Positions 19,060 to 21,116 of a stretch of 21,116 nt of DNA are shown piece after piece. Positions within the stretch are counted from its first letter, which is position 1. Each line of letters starts with the position of its first letter. Under the pieces are notes generated by a model. It was not told the DNA's origin and ran no database searches. It saw only the letters and a program-made list of their open reading frames with translations. This DNA is from Nemertoderma westbladi (taxonomy: Eukaryota; Xenacoelomorpha; Nemertodermatida; Nemertodermatidae): positions 64,001-85,116 of the forward strand of contig JAUCBJ010005854.1 of the NCBI GenBank assembly GCA_032718475.1, read 5' to 3'. The translations under genes were made by a program, and so were the position numbers.

Positions 19060-19610
19060 ACACATTACAACATATTTACGGCAGATAAACCAAGACCTCA
19101 TTTTGTGAACAACATTGTATACGTGCCATCATGTACTTATAATATGTCCACAAATTGATACTCCGACGGATGTTTTAATATCAAATTGATTCTATAAATA
19201 GCCTGTCGTTATTAATTGACGACTCAGAATAACGGTAATAATATATAACAGCGGAATTGGTTACCGTTAGACCAATTACCATTCGATATATATCACAGAG
19301 TTTTGTCCTGGGTGGCAAAAGGATGTTACCGGTATATAAATCCCAGGCCAGGAAATACTTGGCACACCCAGCAAATATCCTTTAAGGTGGTGTTTATGGA
19401 ACGGGAAGTTCTATATATTATATTGGAGGTAACTAACTGTAATGTAATCGTTGTTAGTCAAGGGATATAGTGTTCTCAGCAACAACGCCAATACAAACAC
19501 ATACACTGACATTGCCAATATGTTAGACTGCTAATGGAATCAAATAGCAATCTATATACAATCTCGAATTCATTACCATGACATTGACATAGCCAACGAT
19601 CAGTTATGGT

Positions 19611-19624
19611 AAAAAAAAAAAAAA
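19611..19624. repeat. poly-A run
   Basis: Fourteen A in a row on the plus strand. No retroposon body is recognisable before it. Confidence 0.8.
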
Positions 19625-19990
19625 GCAATCAGACGTCACAGAACGTGTGTATGTGAGTTATAAAATACCCCCCACCCCCTCGTACTATATAGCGAAGAAC
19701 TAATAAACGAGCAAGTTGCTTAATCCTGCACATAAAAGTAGTAAAGAAGCCGATTGGGGAGCTAAAGCTCAATAAAAGAGCCCCTTTATCGTGAGATCGG
19801 AAGGCATTCTTCGAGGAAGCTGATTCTGATTAATTAACTTTACCACCAATTAATATACACTACCCCCCAGTACCCCTCCCTCAGGGTATACATTTTTAAT
19901 ATCTTAAATTTTGTCTTATCCTGTGCAGAACAGAATAGAATATTATAGAAAATACATACAGCCTCAGATTCTAGTTCTCTAGTAAAATCT

Positions 19991-20014
19991 CTATGGGAGG
20001 GAGGGGGGGGGGGG
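19991..20014 (+). repeat. G-rich tract (GGGAGGGAG plus 12 G)
   Basis: GGGAGGGAG at 19995-20003 merges into a G-run to 20014. It fits the G-quadruplex pattern; on the minus strand it is a long C/T tract ending CCCATAG. Confidence 0.75.
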
Positions 20015-20345
20015 TTCTTTAAGATAGGGCAAAGGACAAGGAACATACGCCGAAATGACGTAATATAGTGTCATAATTTACTACAAAACACCCCCATTTA
20101 CCAGCACATTTAACCAATGTGAAGAATACGAGCCGCCCATGTGAAGAATACCAGGATTTCACTTTTCGGTCGACTTCTTATTGGAATTTTATATATGAAG
20201 ATTTTTCATTTTTTTAAATTTTTCTTTATTAAGTGTTTTATAGCGCTTATTTCTGTCTTATAACCTGTACGTACATATACTAAATCCTTTATTGTTTTGG
20301 TTAGCGTCTACCCTTCTGTAACCTGTGTGTGTTTCTATGGGTTTT

Positions 20346-20451
20346 TTGTTGGGCACATCTTTTGCAAAGTCGGCAATGACGCCCAGGTGGGATCAAACTG
20401 GTGACCTCCGGGTTGGAAGTCTGACGCTCCAAACCATTCAGCTAGCAGCTC
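20346..20451 (-). mobile_element. tRNA-derived SINE copy
   Basis: Read on the minus strand it begins GAGCTGCTAGCTGAATGG. TAGCTGAATGG (20444-20434) fits the RNA polymerase III A box, and AGTTTGATCCC (20399-20389) is B-box-like. The distance between the boxes is normal for a tRNA. The tRNA-like head is followed by an unrelated body ending CCCAACAAAAA, and the acceptor-stem pairing and CCA of a working tRNA are not seen. It is an old copy with a B-box C changed to T. Confidence 0.75.
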
Positions 20452-20528
20452 AGGTAAACTGATACCTTGTATGTCCGCAATTTACCTCCTCATGTCCTCC
20501 CATCTGTCAATACCATCGTCTGCAGGAA

Positions 20529-20617
20529 TGCAGCGTCAGACTTCCAACCCGGAGGTCACCAGTTCGATCCCACTGGACGTCATTGCTGACTTTGCAAAAG
20601 CTGCGCCCAACAAAAAG
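20529..20617 (+). mobile_element. second, 5'-truncated SINE copy in inverted orientation
   Basis: From GCGTCAGACTTCCAACCCGG to CCCAACAAAAA it matches the minus-strand copy at 20346-20427 over about 85 bp with only a few differences. Its B box AGTTCGATCCC (20561-20571) is closer to consensus. The A box is not recognisable, because the sequence before GCGTCAGAC is unrelated. The two copies lie about 80-100 bp apart and could pair as an inverted repeat. Confidence 0.75.
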
Positions 20618-21116
20618 TTATAATAATATGAAACCACTCATTCACCCATAACACCAACAATAGAGTTTATGCATATATAAGACTCTATTATAAAGTCGCT
20701 GATATTGAATGAGAGAGAGTTTTATCCCCGAATGATTGTCAGTGTGCAATCCGGGAACCCTGCAGTCCAACTTCGCCAATAATTATTTATTACATAGGAA
20801 AAAGGTCTTTCGACCCTTTATTAGACCTCGCTAGCGCTCGGTAAATAAAGGGCCTCGAGAATAGTGAAAAAAGTTTGTTGCTCAATTATTTAATAAGAGA
20901 TAGAACAAAAATAGTCGACCTGTAAACCCGACAGTATTTAACAGACCCGACAGTAAAAACTCCACAGTATTTAACTATATTGCTTCCATAGTTACTGCGA
21001 TTCGAATTATTGTACTTTTCAACTCCTGATGCTCCGGGCCTTACTCAATGTTAAAGAATTTAGTGTTCTCGAATATTTATTACGTAACTTAGAGAGAGCC
21101 GTTTTTAACTACATAA
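20618..21116. other. AT-rich sequence with minor repeats
   Basis: Apart from the fold-back it contains a GA microsatellite near 20711 and a short duplicated word, ACCCGACAGTA and ACCCGACAGTAAAA, near 20930-20960. No gene is seen on either strand. Confidence 0.5.
20814..20852. repeat. small fold-back sequence
   Basis: CCCTTTATT (20814-20822) and AATAAAGGG (20844-20852) form a perfect 9-bp stem. The 21-nt loop contains the palindrome CGCTAGCG (20829-20836). It could be the remnant of a miniature inverted-repeat element; no target-site duplication was identified. Confidence 0.45.

Larger units (their letters stand above)
19018..20345. other. upstream intron, no supported exon
   Basis: AT-rich sequence with simple repeats and short inverted pieces (for example GAGCTAAAGCTC near 19760). 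The exon that precedes exon 1 should end in phase 1 and carry a D-Y/R-E motif. I find no convincing candidate, only a weak 31-nt one discussed among the rejected items. Confidence 0.5.

Noticed and set aside
19960-19990. Possible 31-nt cadherin micro-exon on the minus strand reading DFTRELESEA
   Set aside because: It has a strong C/T tract, CATAG before it and GTATGT after it, and the text vaguely resembles a D-x-E cadherin strand. However, the phase (0 at its end) does not fit exon 1 (phase 1), no bridging exon was found, and the pyrimidine tract is just the G-run read in reverse.
20380-20451. Functional tRNA gene
   Set aside because: The A and B boxes are present, but the acceptor stem does not pair and a second copy with the same non-tRNA body lies nearby, so a SINE is the better explanation.
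1-21116. A bacterial-type defence, phage or toxin system
   Set aside because: No prokaryotic gene organisation or ribosome binding sites exist here; the only coding sequence is spliced and encodes animal cadherin repeats.

Overview
This is a piece of an animal nuclear genome, most likely from an invertebrate. It is AT-rich, has short coding exons separated by GT...AG introns, and carries tRNA-derived SINE copies, microsatellites and very long minisatellites. Nothing bacterial, viral or plasmid-like is visible. The species cannot be read from the sequence; a marine lophotrochozoan is only a guess.

The only gene I can support runs on the minus strand. Seven internal exons (19017-18835, 18026-17872, 17406-17276, 17044-16950, 12833-12706, 2952-2832, 1895-1753) join with compatible phases into 318 uninterrupted codons plus one split codon at the 5' edge. 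The product is a stretch of a large extracellular cadherin-repeat protein: the end of one repeat, two complete repeats and most of another. The first exons, signal peptide, transmembrane segment and tail lie outside the window.

More than half of the window is tandem repeat. From left to right: a 17-bp array (about 248-1495) in the intron after exon 7; a roughly 50-bp array of about 190 units (2977-12420, with a 21-bp tail to about 12655) filling nearly all of the 9.75-kb intron 5; and a 26-bp array of about 140 units (13408-16949) filling most of the 4.1-kb intron 4. Most of the small open frames in these arrays come from unit lengths that are multiples of three, and are not genes.

The notable observation is that both large arrays are built from the splice signals of their own introns. 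The 26-bp array starts exactly at the exon 4 donor, and each full unit repeats the exon-end plus donor word ACAG|GTTAGT. The 50-bp array ends in the authentic branch-point region of intron 5; in the pre-mRNA sense its typical unit carries TACTAAC, a short AG-free stretch and CACAG, a complete 3' splice-site-like module. Exon 5, only 128 bp, lies between more than a hundred donor-like copies and nearly two hundred acceptor-like copies. Copies further from the authentic sites often have the key bases changed or deleted. The 17-bp array also carries a CACAG acceptor-like word in the gene sense.

The right end (about 19020-21116) is intronic or upstream sequence with simple repeats, G-runs, two SINE copies in inverted orientation and a small fold-back.
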